Of a stretch of 64,000 nt of DNA, positions 46,628-54,705 are shown one piece after another. Position 1 is the stretch's first letter. The number at the start of each line of letters is the position of its first letter. The notes beneath the pieces are model-generated. The model had not been told where the DNA came from, did no database searches, and saw only the letters and a list, made by a program, of their open reading frames with translations. The stretch spans positions 1,116,001-1,180,000 of the forward strand of contig NZ_VFNC01000001.1 of the NCBI RefSeq assembly GCF_006715395.1, given 5' to 3'. This DNA comes from Streptomyces sp. SLBN-31 (lineage in GTDB: Bacteria; Actinomycetota; Actinomycetes; Streptomycetales; Streptomycetaceae). A program made the position numbers and the translations under genes.

Positions 46628-47111
46628 CGAGGGCCCGGACATCGACCCCGAGGACCCGCTCACGGTCCTGCTCCAGCCGCCCGCCCGGCACCTCGGGCCG
46701 CCCCCCGGCCGCTACCGGGCCATCCGCCGCGGCGCGGCCCGCCGCCGCATCCTCAAGGCCGCCGCCGGTGCCGCCCTGACCTGCGGTGTGGCCGCCCTGG
46801 CGATCCTTCCCCTGCGCCTGTCCGCCTCGGACACCCGGCCTTCGCCGGTGGCCCCCCTGGCGCCGCCGCCGGCGAGCAGCCCCTCGACCCTGCCGTCCGA
46901 CCCGCCCACCCCGCGCCCGTCGAGCCCCCACCCCACCACGGACCCCCGGACCGGCAGGCCGAGCACCAGCCCCCGGGACACGGCCCGCTCCGTCCCCACC
47001 GCCGCCTCCCCGTCCCGGTCCCCCCGTACGGCGACCGACGTCCCCTCGGTCGAACCGTCGGCGGTCCGGAGCGCTCCCGGAGCGTCACCCGGGCAGACCG
47101 CGAGGCGATAG
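46611..47111 (+). CDS. Single-pass membrane protein, possible anti-sigma factor
   Basis: This 166-residue protein starts at TTG 46611 behind GGAGAAGCG, the same RBS style as the sigma gene it overlaps. It has a short cytoplasmic N-terminus (about 48 residues, acidic then Arg-rich), one transmembrane segment (AAAGAALTCGVAALAILPLRL, about 51-71) and a Ser/Thr/Pro-rich tail outside. There is no zinc-binding HxxxCxxC anti-sigma motif, so the anti-sigma role rests on position and topology only. Confidence 0.65.
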   Translation: MITHSDEGPDIDPEDPLTVLLQPPARHLGPPPGRYRAIRRGAARRRILKAAAGAALTCGVAALAILPLRLSASDTRPSPVAPLAPPPASSPSTLPSDPPTPRPSSPHPTTDPRTGRPSTSPRDTARSVPTAASPSRSPRTATDVPSVEPSAVRSAPGASPGQTARR

Positions 47112-47148
47112 CCGGGCAGAGCGCGAACCGACAAGCGGGACCCGCTTT

Positions 47149-47162
47149 TTGAACGTGTTCAA
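47149..47162. promoter_or_regulatory. 14-bp palindromic operator candidate
   Basis: TTGAAC-GT-GTTCAA is a perfect palindrome 20 bases upstream of the ATG at 47183, in the promoter position. It has the look of a TetR-type operator. No TetR gene is adjacent, so the regulator would act from elsewhere. Confidence 0.6.
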
Positions 47163-47182
47163 CAGCGGCGTACGCTGCCCTC

Positions 47183-47824
47183 ATGAGCGACAGAGCCGCC
47201 CTGCTGAAGGGCATCCGCGCCTGGTTGGTCCTCTTCGTCGTCTGCCTGGTGCTCAGCGGAGCCACGGCCTTCCCGCTGGTGCACGAACTGCACTGGACCG
47301 AGGACGTGTTGCGGTCGCTGTCCGTGCCGCAGCACCTCCCCGCGCTCATGGACTGGATCGAGCGGGTCCGGCGCGGCCTCGACACCGCCGACGCCGACTA
47401 CCCCTTCCTCCTCTACGGCACCGACTGGCTGGCCTTCGCCCACCTCGTCATCGCGGTCGCCTTCTACGGGCCCTACCGGGACACGGTCCGCAACATCTGG
47501 GTCGTGGAGTTCGCGATGATCGCCTGCGCCGGGATCATCCCGCTCGCGCTGGTCTGCGGGCCGATCCGCGGCATCCCCTTCTGGTGGTCGGTGATCGACA
47601 TGTCCTTCGGGGTGTTCGGCGTGATCCCGCTCTACGTCGTCCGGAAGAAGATCAAGCGGCTGGAGCGACTCGGCCCGTCCGCCTCAGCGGTTGAAGGCGG
47701 GGTAGGCGAAACGCTCGGCGATGGCCAGGCCGTCGCCCTTGGCGTCGGTGGAGTCGACCGAGTAGACGAGGGTGCGGGAGAGGTCGCGGGTGGCGGCGAT
47801 CACCGTGGCGTAACCGGGCCGTGA
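47183..47824 (+). CDS. Four-helix membrane protein of unknown function
   Basis: This protein of up to 213 residues has four transmembrane segments (AWLVLFVVCLVLSGATAF, TDWLAFAHLVIAVAFYG, VVEFAMIACAGIIPLALVCG, WWSVIDMSFGVFGVIPLYVV) and a basic cytoplasmic end KKIKRLERLG near residue 165. After that the frame runs on for about 48 Gly/Val-rich residues antisense to the convergent serine hydrolase, an overlap of 141 bases, so the true family length is probably nearer 165. I do not recognise the family. A palindrome overlaps its promoter. Confidence 0.7.
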   Translation: MSDRAALLKGIRAWLVLFVVCLVLSGATAFPLVHELHWTEDVLRSLSVPQHLPALMDWIERVRRGLDTADADYPFLLYGTDWLAFAHLVIAVAFYGPYRDTVRNIWVVEFAMIACAGIIPLALVCGPIRGIPFWWSVIDMSFGVFGVIPLYVVRKKIKRLERLGPSASAVEGGVGETLGDGQAVALGVGGVDRVDEGAGEVAGGGDHRGVTGP

Positions 47825-48829
47825 GCCGGTCTTGCCCCAGATCACCCTGCCGTTGAGCTCGAACCGCTCCAGCCCCGCCGCGTACCGCGCGCCGGGCACG
47901 TCGGGAAGCGTGAACATCTCCTTCAGCTGCGGCTCGGGCACCACCCGGCCGCGGAACAGCCCCACCAGCAGCCTCTCCAGGTCGGCGGTCGTGGAGATCA
48001 GGTCTCCGGCCGCCCAGCGGTCGGACATGTTCCAGTCGGTCACGTCCGTCAACTCGCCGTCGATCCAGTCGTATCCGCGGTTGTGCGGCCCGTGGACGCG
48101 CGGGTCGGCGCCGACGGGGAACGAGCTGTCGCGCATGCCGAGCGGCCGGAAGATCCGTACCGCGGCCTGATGCGCGTACGAGTCGCCGGTCACCTTCTCG
48201 ATGAGCATGCCGAGGACGGTGTAGTGGATGTTGTCGTAGTCCTGGCGCGTGCCGGGATCGTACGCCGGGCCCTTGGCGACCGAGGCGGCCACGACCTGCC
48301 GCGGGGTCAGCGTCTCGAAGCGGTGCGGGTAGCCCTCCTCGACCGTGTCCCCGAGGGACGTGCCCGGCCGCAGCCCGCTGGTGTAGTTCAGCAACTCCCT
48401 CACGGTGACGGGCTTGAAGTCCGCGGTGAGCAGACCGGGCAGATACCGCTGCACGGTGCCGTCGAGGTCGACGCGGCCCTCCGCGGCCAGTTGCAGCACG
48501 ATCGCCGCGGTGACCACCTTCGTCACCGAACCCGCCCTGAAGCGCCCGTTCGCCAGCGCCGACGCCCCGGTGCGCACGTCCCGGACGCCCGCAGTCCCCC
48601 TCCATGTCCCGTCGCCGCCGACCCGGATGAGCGCGGCGGTCGCGTCCGCGTCGGGAAGGCCCGCGATCGCGGCGCGCAGGGCGTCGGCGTCGGGTCCGGA
48701 CGTGTCGTGCCCGGAGGCGTCGTGCGCGGACGCCGTTGCGGTGGCGGCGAACGCGGGGCCGGCCAGGGGGCCGGCGGCCAGGGCGAGGACGAGTGAGGCG
48801 GCGAGAACGGTCGGGACACGGGCACGCAT
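47684..48829 (-). CDS. Secreted serine hydrolase (beta-lactamase/DD-peptidase family)
   Basis: This 381-residue penicillin-binding-fold enzyme has a Sec signal peptide (VPTVLAASLVLALAAG..., cleavage near AFA/AT). The SxxK is in FRAGSVTKVVTAA, the YxN-type motif in QDYDNIHYTVLG, and the third motif is KTG in WGKTGSRPGYAT. It resembles class C beta-lactamases and D-alanyl-D-alanine carboxypeptidases of Streptomyces. The substrate is probably peptidoglycan peptides or beta-lactams. It overlaps the convergent membrane protein gene at its 3' end. Confidence 0.9.
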   Translation of the reverse strand: MRARVPTVLAASLVLALAAGPLAGPAFAATATASAHDASGHDTSGPDADALRAAIAGLPDADATAALIRVGGDGTWRGTAGVRDVRTGASALANGRFRAGSVTKVVTAAIVLQLAAEGRVDLDGTVQRYLPGLLTADFKPVTVRELLNYTSGLRPGTSLGDTVEEGYPHRFETLTPRQVVAASVAKGPAYDPGTRQDYDNIHYTVLGMLIEKVTGDSYAHQAAVRIFRPLGMRDSSFPVGADPRVHGPHNRGYDWIDGELTDVTDWNMSDRWAAGDLISTTADLERLLVGLFRGRVVPEPQLKEMFTLPDVPGARYAAGLERFELNGRVIWGKTGSRPGYATVIAATRDLSRTLVYSVDSTDAKGDGLAIAERFAYPAFNR

Positions 48830-49108
48830 GGGCTGCTCCGGAGGTTTCGGCAGTGGGTGTCGAGATCATCCTCGGCCGGTGCGGGCGGACGGGGATCGTC
48901 GGTGAGGAGGGGGTGGGTCCCTGAGGGTTCCCGGAGCAAGTCCCTTACTTCACAGGTGAGTTGTGGGGGATCGCCCTTACGGGAAGCGGCCTGCGCCCCG
49001 GCGGCTCCGAAAAAGTGTTATCGCCGCCGTCTCCTTCGCGTCCCCCACTGTGACCTCCGACATGGACAACATCACCGGTCGAGCTGAGAAGGTGCGGTCG
49101 CGAAGCGT

Positions 49109-50788
49109 ATGAGCCGGGAGAGTACGGACGTGGACGAAAGAGCCGGACGCCAGTGGCGTGCCACCATCGCCGCCGCGCAGGCCGGTGACCGGCGGGCGCT
49201 GGACGACCTGGTCGCGGGCTGGCTGCCGCTCGTCTACAACGTCGTCGGCCGCGCCCTCAACGGCCACGCCGACGTCGACGACGTCGTCCAGGAGACGATG
49301 CTGCGGGCCGTCGACAACCTCGGCTCACTGCGCGACCCGGACAGCTTCCGGTCCTGGCTGATGGCGATCGCGATGCGCCAGATCCGGGACCGGGCCCGCC
49401 GCAGGACCTCCCGGCAACTCGACGAGCGCGCGGCCCCGGAGACCACCGACTTCGCCGAAGTCACCGTGTTGCGGCTGCAGTTGGCGGGGCAGCGGCGGGA
49501 GGTCGCGGAGGCGGTGCGCTGGCTCGACGACGAGGACCGGCAACTGCTGTCGCTGTGGTGGCTGGAGGTCGCGGGGGAACTGAGCCGGCGCGAGCTGGCC
49601 GCGGCCGTCGGCATCAGCAGACAGCACGCCGCCGTGCGCGTCCAGCGTGTGAAGGAACGTCTGGAGACCTCGCGCGGCATCGTGCGCGCCCTGGACGGCG
49701 CCTGCCCGGACCTGCGCGAGCTGACCGCACGCTGGGACGGCCGGCCCGACTCGGTGTGGCGCAAGCGGCTGGCCCGGCACATCAGGGGCTGCGGCTACTG
49801 CGGCGATCCCCGCGAGGCGGTCGTACCGGCCGAACGCCTGCTCGTCGGCCTCGCGCTCGTTCCGCTCCCGGCCGGCTTCACCCTCTCCCTGGCCCTCGGC
49901 GGCAAGACGGCGGCCGCCGCCTCGTCCGTCGGCTGGTCGGCCAAGGTCCTCGGCCTGCTCACCAAGCCCGCGGTCGCGGTGACGGCGGGCGCGACGATCG
50001 CGGCCGGCGGCGCGTACGTCGTCACACGGACCCCCGACACCCCGCCGCCGCGCGTGGCAGCAGCCCCCACGGCCGCGAGCACTTACCGGCCGCCCGCCCC
50101 CACCCCGTCCGCCTCCCCGTCGCACAGCCCGTCCCCGTCGGTGACGAAGAGGACGACCGCGCTCTACGGCAGCGTGGTCGACGCCGTGGACCGGGCACCG
50201 GGCCCCGGCACCCCGCCCGCCGCCCTGCCGCACCGCGCCGAGTCCGGTGTCACCAGCACCGGCGGCGCGCACGCCGTCCTGAACCACCGGGGCGACGCCG
50301 TGACCCTCAACGGCAAGGGATACGTCCTGGTCCGCTGGCAGATCTCGCCGCAGTACCGCTCGGGCGGTCTGGTCCCGCCCTCCTGGACCGGTCTGAAGGG
50401 CAGGCTCTTCCACGTCGCCTCGGGCGGCGGCCGCCGCATGGACGACCCCGTCGGCGGGACCGACCCCACCGCCACCGGCATGGGCAGCAGGGCCACCGGC
50501 TACGACGTACTGCCCGCCGGCACCCAGCAGATGTGGCAGAACGAGTACTTCTACCTCGACGGCGACGTCACCCTCACCGTCAACGAAAGCGGCGCCGACT
50601 ACGGCCTGAGCGTCTTCCCCAGCACCTGGGACGCCGCCGAGAAGGACGTCACCACCGGCCCCGCCCAGGGCGTGATCCGTTACGGCCTGGTCCGGGACAC
50701 CGGCAAGGACGACACCCCGGTACCGCAGTACGTCACCCGGAAGACCCCCGCCGATCCCGCGACGGTGCCTCAGCGCTCGCGCGTGTAG
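49109..50788 (+). CDS. ECF sigma factor fused to membrane and C-terminal domains
   Basis: This 559-residue protein has sigma region 2 at about 30-98 (LPLVYNVVGRALNGHADVDDVVQETMLRAVDNL, FRSWLMAIAMRQIRDRARRR) and region 4 at about 140-190 (LSRRELAAAVGISRQHAAVRVQRV). A zinc-finger-like HIRGCGYCGD follows near 225. One or two hydrophobic segments (about 245-265, and AVTAGATIAAGGAYVV near 290-307), a Pro/Ser linker and a beta-rich C-terminal domain (about 350-559) complete it. It looks like a sigma factor with built-in anti-sigma and sensor. No separate anti-sigma gene is adjacent. Confidence 0.88.
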   Translation: MSRESTDVDERAGRQWRATIAAAQAGDRRALDDLVAGWLPLVYNVVGRALNGHADVDDVVQETMLRAVDNLGSLRDPDSFRSWLMAIAMRQIRDRARRRTSRQLDERAAPETTDFAEVTVLRLQLAGQRREVAEAVRWLDDEDRQLLSLWWLEVAGELSRRELAAAVGISRQHAAVRVQRVKERLETSRGIVRALDGACPDLRELTARWDGRPDSVWRKRLARHIRGCGYCGDPREAVVPAERLLVGLALVPLPAGFTLSLALGGKTAAAASSVGWSAKVLGLLTKPAVAVTAGATIAAGGAYVVTRTPDTPPPRVAAAPTAASTYRPPAPTPSASPSHSPSPSVTKRTTALYGSVVDAVDRAPGPGTPPAALPHRAESGVTSTGGAHAVLNHRGDAVTLNGKGYVLVRWQISPQYRSGGLVPPSWTGLKGRLFHVASGGGRRMDDPVGGTDPTATGMGSRATGYDVLPAGTQQMWQNEYFYLDGDVTLTVNESGADYGLSVFPSTWDAAEKDVTTGPAQGVIRYGLVRDTGKDDTPVPQYVTRKTPADPATVPQRSRV

Positions 50789-51471
50789 GGCGCCTCCCGC
50801 AGCGCGCACAGGACGTCGACGCGGTTCGTGGTGATCGAGTCGACGCCCAGGTCGATCAGGCGGCGCATCGAGCGGCGGGTGTCCGGGGTCCACACCGAGA
50901 GCAGCAGGCCCTCGCGGTGCACGCGGGCCGCCAGCGCGCGGTCGACCAGCGAGAAGCGGTAGTTGAGCCAGCGCGGGCGCACCGCCTCCAGCAGCACGGG
51001 GCGCGCGGGCGCCAGCGTGGTGCGGGTCAGCGCGATCTCCGCGGACGGATCGGCCGCCCGCACGGCGAGCATCTCCTCGGCGCCCGCGCAGTAGTACACC
51101 CGCTCCCGTGCCCCGGCCTCCCGCACGGCGTCCACCACCCGGCGGGCCTCCCGCACGTCCCGGGTGCCGGGCAGGTCGATCATCACCCGGCTGCCCTCGG
51201 TGGCGGCCAGGGCCTCGGCGAGCGTCGGGATCCGGCCGCCGGTCAGTCCGCGGACCTCGTCCGCGGACAGCGACCGAAGCGGCCGGTCGTGCTCCCACAG
51301 CCGCTTGAGCGTCGCGTCGTGCAGCAGCACGGGGACGCCGTCCCTCGTCAGGCGTACGTCGATCTCGACGGCGTCCGCGCCCAGGTCGAGCGCGGCACGC
51401 AGCGAGTCGATCGTGTTCTCGCGGACGCGGTACGGGTCGCCCCGGTGGGCCACGGCGGTCAGGTTCTGCAT
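50770..51471 (-). CDS. Glycerophosphodiester phosphodiesterase
   Basis: This 233-residue TIM-barrel GDPD has catalytic residues in VAHRGDPYRVRENTIDS, VEIDVRLTRDGVPVLLHD and the C-terminal LSVWTPDTRRSMRRLIDLGVDSITTNR. It hydrolyses glycerophosphodiesters to glycerol-3-phosphate and an alcohol. There is no signal peptide, so it is cytoplasmic. ATG 51471 was chosen. Its 3' end overlaps the sigma-fusion gene by 19 bases (convergent), and it lies 35 bases downstream of the deaminase gene, possibly co-transcribed. Confidence 0.93.
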   Translation of the reverse strand: MQNLTAVAHRGDPYRVRENTIDSLRAALDLGADAVEIDVRLTRDGVPVLLHDATLKRLWEHDRPLRSLSADEVRGLTGGRIPTLAEALAATEGSRVMIDLPGTRDVREARRVVDAVREAGARERVYYCAGAEEMLAVRAADPSAEIALTRTTLAPARPVLLEAVRPRWLNYRFSLVDRALAARVHREGLLLSVWTPDTRRSMRRLIDLGVDSITTNRVDVLCALREAPYTRER

Positions 51472-51506
51472 GCGCCCATTGTGGTGGCCGGCGAAGACGG
51501 TACGGC

Positions 51507-52547
51507 TCAGGGGGCCAGCCATGCCGAGGTGTAGGCGTCGATCTCCTCGCGGACGCGGGCCTTGCCGGGCTCGTCCAGGAAGGAGACGTCGACCGCGTTC
51601 TTCGCGAGCGAGGCGACGCCCCGCTCGTCGAGGTCCAGGAGGCGGGCGGCGACCGCGTACTCGTTGTTCAGGTCGGTGCCGAACATCGGCGGGTCGTCGG
51701 AGTTGATCGTCACCACGATCCCGGCCTTCACGAACTCCGTGACCGGGTGCTCGTCGAGGGTGCGCACCGCGCGGGTGGCGATGTTGGAGGTCGGGCAGAC
51801 CTCCAGCGGGATGCGGTGCTCGGCGAGGTGGGCGAGGAGCTTCGGGTCCTGGAAGGAGTGGGTGCCGTGCCCGATGCGCTCGGCGCGCAGATGGGTGAGC
51901 GCGTCCCACACGGTCTCCGGGCCGGTGGTCTCGCCGGCGTGCGGCACGGAGTGCAGTCCGGCGGCGATGGCCCGGTCGAAGTACGGCTTGAACTGCGGCC
52001 TGGGCACGCCGATCTCGGGCCCGCCGAGCCCGAAGGAGACCAGCCCCTCGGGGCGCAGCCGCTCGTCGGTGGCGAGCCGTACCGTCTCCTCGGCCGACTC
52101 CAGGCCCGCCTCGCCGGGGATGTCGAAGCACCAGCGCAGCACCGTGCCGAACTCCGCCTCGGCCGCCTTGCGGGCGTCCTCGATCGCGTCCATGAAGGCC
52201 CGCTCGTCGATGCCCCGGCGGGTGGAGGAGAACGGCGTGATGGTCAGCTCGGCGTAGCGCACCTGCTGCCGGGCCAGGTCCCGGGCCACCTCGTACGTCA
52301 GCAGGCGTACGTCCTCGGGGGTGCGGATGAGATCCACGACGGACAGGTACACGTCGATGAAGTGGGCGAAGTCGGTGAAGGTGAAGTAGTCGACCAGGGC
52401 CTCGGGGTCGGTGGGCACCTTGGAGTCGGGGTGGCGGGCGGCCAGTTCCGAGACGATCCGGGGGGAGGCGGAGCCGACGTGGTGGACGTGGAGTTCGGCC
52501 TTCGGCAGTCCGGCGATGAAGGCGTGCAGGTCGCGGTGGTCGGTCAA
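51507..52547 (-). CDS. Adenosine deaminase family, probable aminodeoxyfutalosine deaminase
   Basis: This 346-residue amidohydrolase has metal ligands in ELHVHHVGSAS, catalysis in HSVPHAGETTGPE, RIGHGTHS and INSDDPPMFGTDL. In Streptomyces the close homologue at this locus has been characterised as the 6-amino-6-deoxyfutalosine deaminase of the futalosine menaquinone pathway. The HHVGS in place of the usual HLEGS supports a subgroup distinct from classical adenosine deaminase. The TTG at 52547 is preceded by GGGAGGAACC, which decides the start over an ATG about 75 bases upstream. Confidence 0.85.
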   Translation of the reverse strand: MTDHRDLHAFIAGLPKAELHVHHVGSASPRIVSELAARHPDSKVPTDPEALVDYFTFTDFAHFIDVYLSVVDLIRTPEDVRLLTYEVARDLARQQVRYAELTITPFSSTRRGIDERAFMDAIEDARKAAEAEFGTVLRWCFDIPGEAGLESAEETVRLATDERLRPEGLVSFGLGGPEIGVPRPQFKPYFDRAIAAGLHSVPHAGETTGPETVWDALTHLRAERIGHGTHSFQDPKLLAHLAEHRIPLEVCPTSNIATRAVRTLDEHPVTEFVKAGIVVTINSDDPPMFGTDLNNEYAVAARLLDLDERGVASLAKNAVDVSFLDEPGKARVREEIDAYTSAWLAP

Positions 52548-52778
52548 GGTTCCTCCCCGGAACGGCGTCCGGTGCCCTGCGGGGGCGGGACGCGGGTGAT
52601 CGGCTGATCGATGAATCGTGGTCATCGTAGACAGACCGCCCGCGGGCCGGGCTCGGCGGTGGTCCGCGGCCGCCGGTGGCAAGCGGCGGCGGGGGCGGCG
52701 CGGGTCGGCTACCGGCCGGTCGTACCGGCAGGTCGAGGCTTTACCATGGCCGGACGATCGAGCGAGGGGGACGGGGAC

Positions 52779-53621
52779 GTGGCGGATCAGACACAGCCGG
52801 GTGGGGGCGCGGCGCCGGAGCATGATCCGTGGGCGCCGCCCGAGCGCAAGACGTCGCTGGACAAGGGGCCGCGGGATCAGCCGCCCGGCTCGCCGCAGCC
52901 GCCGTCCGTGCACGACCAGGCGACCGTGACGTCCGTACCGTCCGACGGCTTCGCCCCGCCCGCAGCAGGCACGCAAGCCCCCGGAACACCCGTCCCCGGA
53001 ACGCCCGCGGCCGGAACGCCCGTCCCCGGAGCCCCCGGCTACGGCTACCCCGGTCCCGGTGCTCCCGCGTACGGAGCCCCCGGCTACGGCACCACGGGGT
53101 ACGGAGCCCCCGGCTACGCGCCGCCCGGCGCGGGCGCCGCCCCCGGTGGCTGGTCCGAGTCCGCCGTGCCGCCGCCGCCCATCGCGCCCACGGGCCCGGG
53201 ACCGCAGAACCCCGGGGCGCCGGGAGGCTACGGCTATCCCGCCTACCCGCAGGGCTACGGCTGGCCCGGTATGCAGGCGCCCCCGCAGAACGGCCTGGGC
53301 ACCTCGGCGATGATCCTGGGCATCCTGTCGTGCTGCCTGTTCTGCATCTACGGATTCGTCTCCCTCATCCTCGGCGTCCTCGCCGTGATCCTCGGCATCA
53401 AGGGCAAGCGCCGGGCCGACCGCGGCGAGGCCACCAACCGCGGTCAGGCGCAGGCCGGCTTCGTCACCGGCATCGTCGGCATCGTGCTCGGCATCGCCAC
53501 GATCGCCCTGATCGTCTTCGCGATCGTGGCCGCCATCAACGACGACCGGGACAACGTCGACGACGGCCCCTCCTACAACTCGGCCCCCAGCATCTCGGCC
53601 CCACTGCTTGCCCAAGGCTGA
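52779..53621 (+). CDS. DUF4190-domain membrane protein
   Basis: This 280-residue protein begins with about 165 residues of Pro/Gly/Ala/Tyr-rich low-complexity sequence (GTPVPGTPAAGTPVPGA, YGAPGYG repeats). Two transmembrane helices of the DUF4190 type follow (TSAMILGILSCCLFCIYGFVSLILGVLAVILGI, then GIVGIVLGIATIALIVFAIV) joined by KGKRRADRGEATNRGQAQAG. GTG 52779 follows GAGGGGGACGGGGAC; ATG 52746 is an alternative. Such proteins are abundant in Streptomyces with no assigned role. Confidence 0.85.
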   Translation: MADQTQPGGGAAPEHDPWAPPERKTSLDKGPRDQPPGSPQPPSVHDQATVTSVPSDGFAPPAAGTQAPGTPVPGTPAAGTPVPGAPGYGYPGPGAPAYGAPGYGTTGYGAPGYAPPGAGAAPGGWSESAVPPPPIAPTGPGPQNPGAPGGYGYPAYPQGYGWPGMQAPPQNGLGTSAMILGILSCCLFCIYGFVSLILGVLAVILGIKGKRRADRGEATNRGQAQAGFVTGIVGIVLGIATIALIVFAIVAAINDDRDNVDDGPSYNSAPSISAPLLAQG

Positions 53622-53924
53622 CGCGACGACCGTACCGAGCCCACTGATCTCCCCGCGGACCGCCCGGCTCGGGACGTGATGGCGCGTGGCGTACCGACGC
53701 GCCGTGTCCGGACTGCGGCCGCACCGTGCGCCCGGCCCTTCCCACCCGCAGGCCCCGGGTTCGACGCCCCGCCCGCAGGTCCAGGGGCTCGGCGCTCCCC
53801 GCCCGCAGGTCCCGAAGCTTGGCGAACCCGGAGCTCCCCGCGACCGGACATCAGGCTCGGCGCACGCCGCCACCGGACATCAGACCCGTCGCGCCTGGCC
53901 CCCGACCCCGAAGTCCGGCTTGGC
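53622..53924. other. 303-base gap with imperfect short repeats
   Basis: Between the convergent DUF4190 and NADAR genes. It contains three spaced copies of CCCGCAGG (about 53746-53812) with related flanks, and two copies of a segment ending CCGGACATCAG. No reading frame here has gene-like signals. It may hold terminators for both sides, but no strong stem is obvious. Confidence 0.45.
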
Positions 53925-54494
53925 TCACTCCCGTCGCAGGCGCTCCCGGGCCTGCATCAGGGCGAAGCCCAGCAGGTTCGGGCCCCGCCAGCGCTCCGGA
54001 TCCATCGCCGCCTCGTCGTCGGCCGTGAGGCCGATGCCCCACACCCGGTCCACGGGGCTCGCCTCCACCAGCACCCGGTCCCCGGTGTTCAGCAGAAACT
54101 CCCGCAGGGCCGGGTGCGCTGCGAACTTGTGGACGCTGCCCTCGACGACGATGGCGAACCGCTCGCGCCGCCACGTCTCCTCGTCGAAGCCGCGCACCAG
54201 CCGCCCCGCCTTCTTGGCCTGCGAGGGGTGCCCCGCGGCGAGGATGTGGCGCTCGGCCTCCGCGTCGGCGAACAGCCGTGCCTTGCCCGCCATCATCCAG
54301 TGCTCAGCGGTCCCGTACGTCACTCCGTCCACGGTGAACGGCGCCGGCCACCACTGACTCAGACAGCTCGCGCCGATCCGCCCGTCCGGCAGCGGACGGT
54401 GTCCCCAGAAATGCAGGTACTTCACCCTCGACCCCGCGCGAACCTCCCTGACCAGGGCTTCCAGCGAGTCGATATTCCCCGTGATCCTTTCCAT
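53925..54494 (-). CDS. NADAR family (DUF1768) protein
   Basis: This 189-residue NADAR domain has YLHFWGHRPLPDGRIGASCLSQWWPAPFTVDGVTYGTAEHWMMAGKARLF, IVVEGSVHKFAAHPALREFLLNTGDRVLVEASPVDRVWGIGL and the C-terminal NLLGFALMQARERL. NADAR proteins act on ADP-ribosylated or riboflavin-pathway N-glycosides. ATG 54494 is the family-like start. It is divergent from the aldehyde dehydrogenase operon. Confidence 0.92.
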   Translation of the reverse strand: MERITGNIDSLEALVREVRAGSRVKYLHFWGHRPLPDGRIGASCLSQWWPAPFTVDGVTYGTAEHWMMAGKARLFADAEAERHILAAGHPSQAKKAGRLVRGFDEETWRRERFAIVVEGSVHKFAAHPALREFLLNTGDRVLVEASPVDRVWGIGLTADDEAAMDPERWRGPNLLGFALMQARERLRRE

Positions 54495-54577
54495 GCACGC
54501 GAGTCTCGCAGCCACCACTGACACTCCGTCCCCCCTTTTCCGCGCTCACTCGACACCTGGTCGACAGATTCCGTCGC

Positions 54578-54615
54578 GTAACCGAAAGGCAACAACGGAA
54601 TCACTTGTAGGACCG
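54578..54615 (+). promoter_or_regulatory. GlnR-like box upstream of the polyamine operon
   Basis: Reads GTAAC-N6-GCAAC-N6-ATCAC-N6-GACCG with exact 11/22-base spacing. Against gTnAc-n6-GaAAc twice, the pentamers match 5/5, 4/5, 4/5 and 2/5. It starts 128 bases before the ATG at 54706. Polyamine use is a nitrogen-scavenging function, which makes GlnR control plausible. Confidence 0.55.
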
Positions 54616-54705
54616 CTATTGCTCTGTCAGGATCGGCACTCAAATCGAGCTGGAGCTACGCCACCCGCCCCCTTTGGTCGCGGGGCGACGGCGGAGGAGA
54701 GCGAC

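Noticed and set aside
52548..53873. 442-residue extension of the deaminase on the minus strand
   Set aside because: The TTG at 52547 has a near-perfect Shine-Dalgarno and the catalytic N-terminus starts there; upstream sequence is antisense to the DUF4190 gene.
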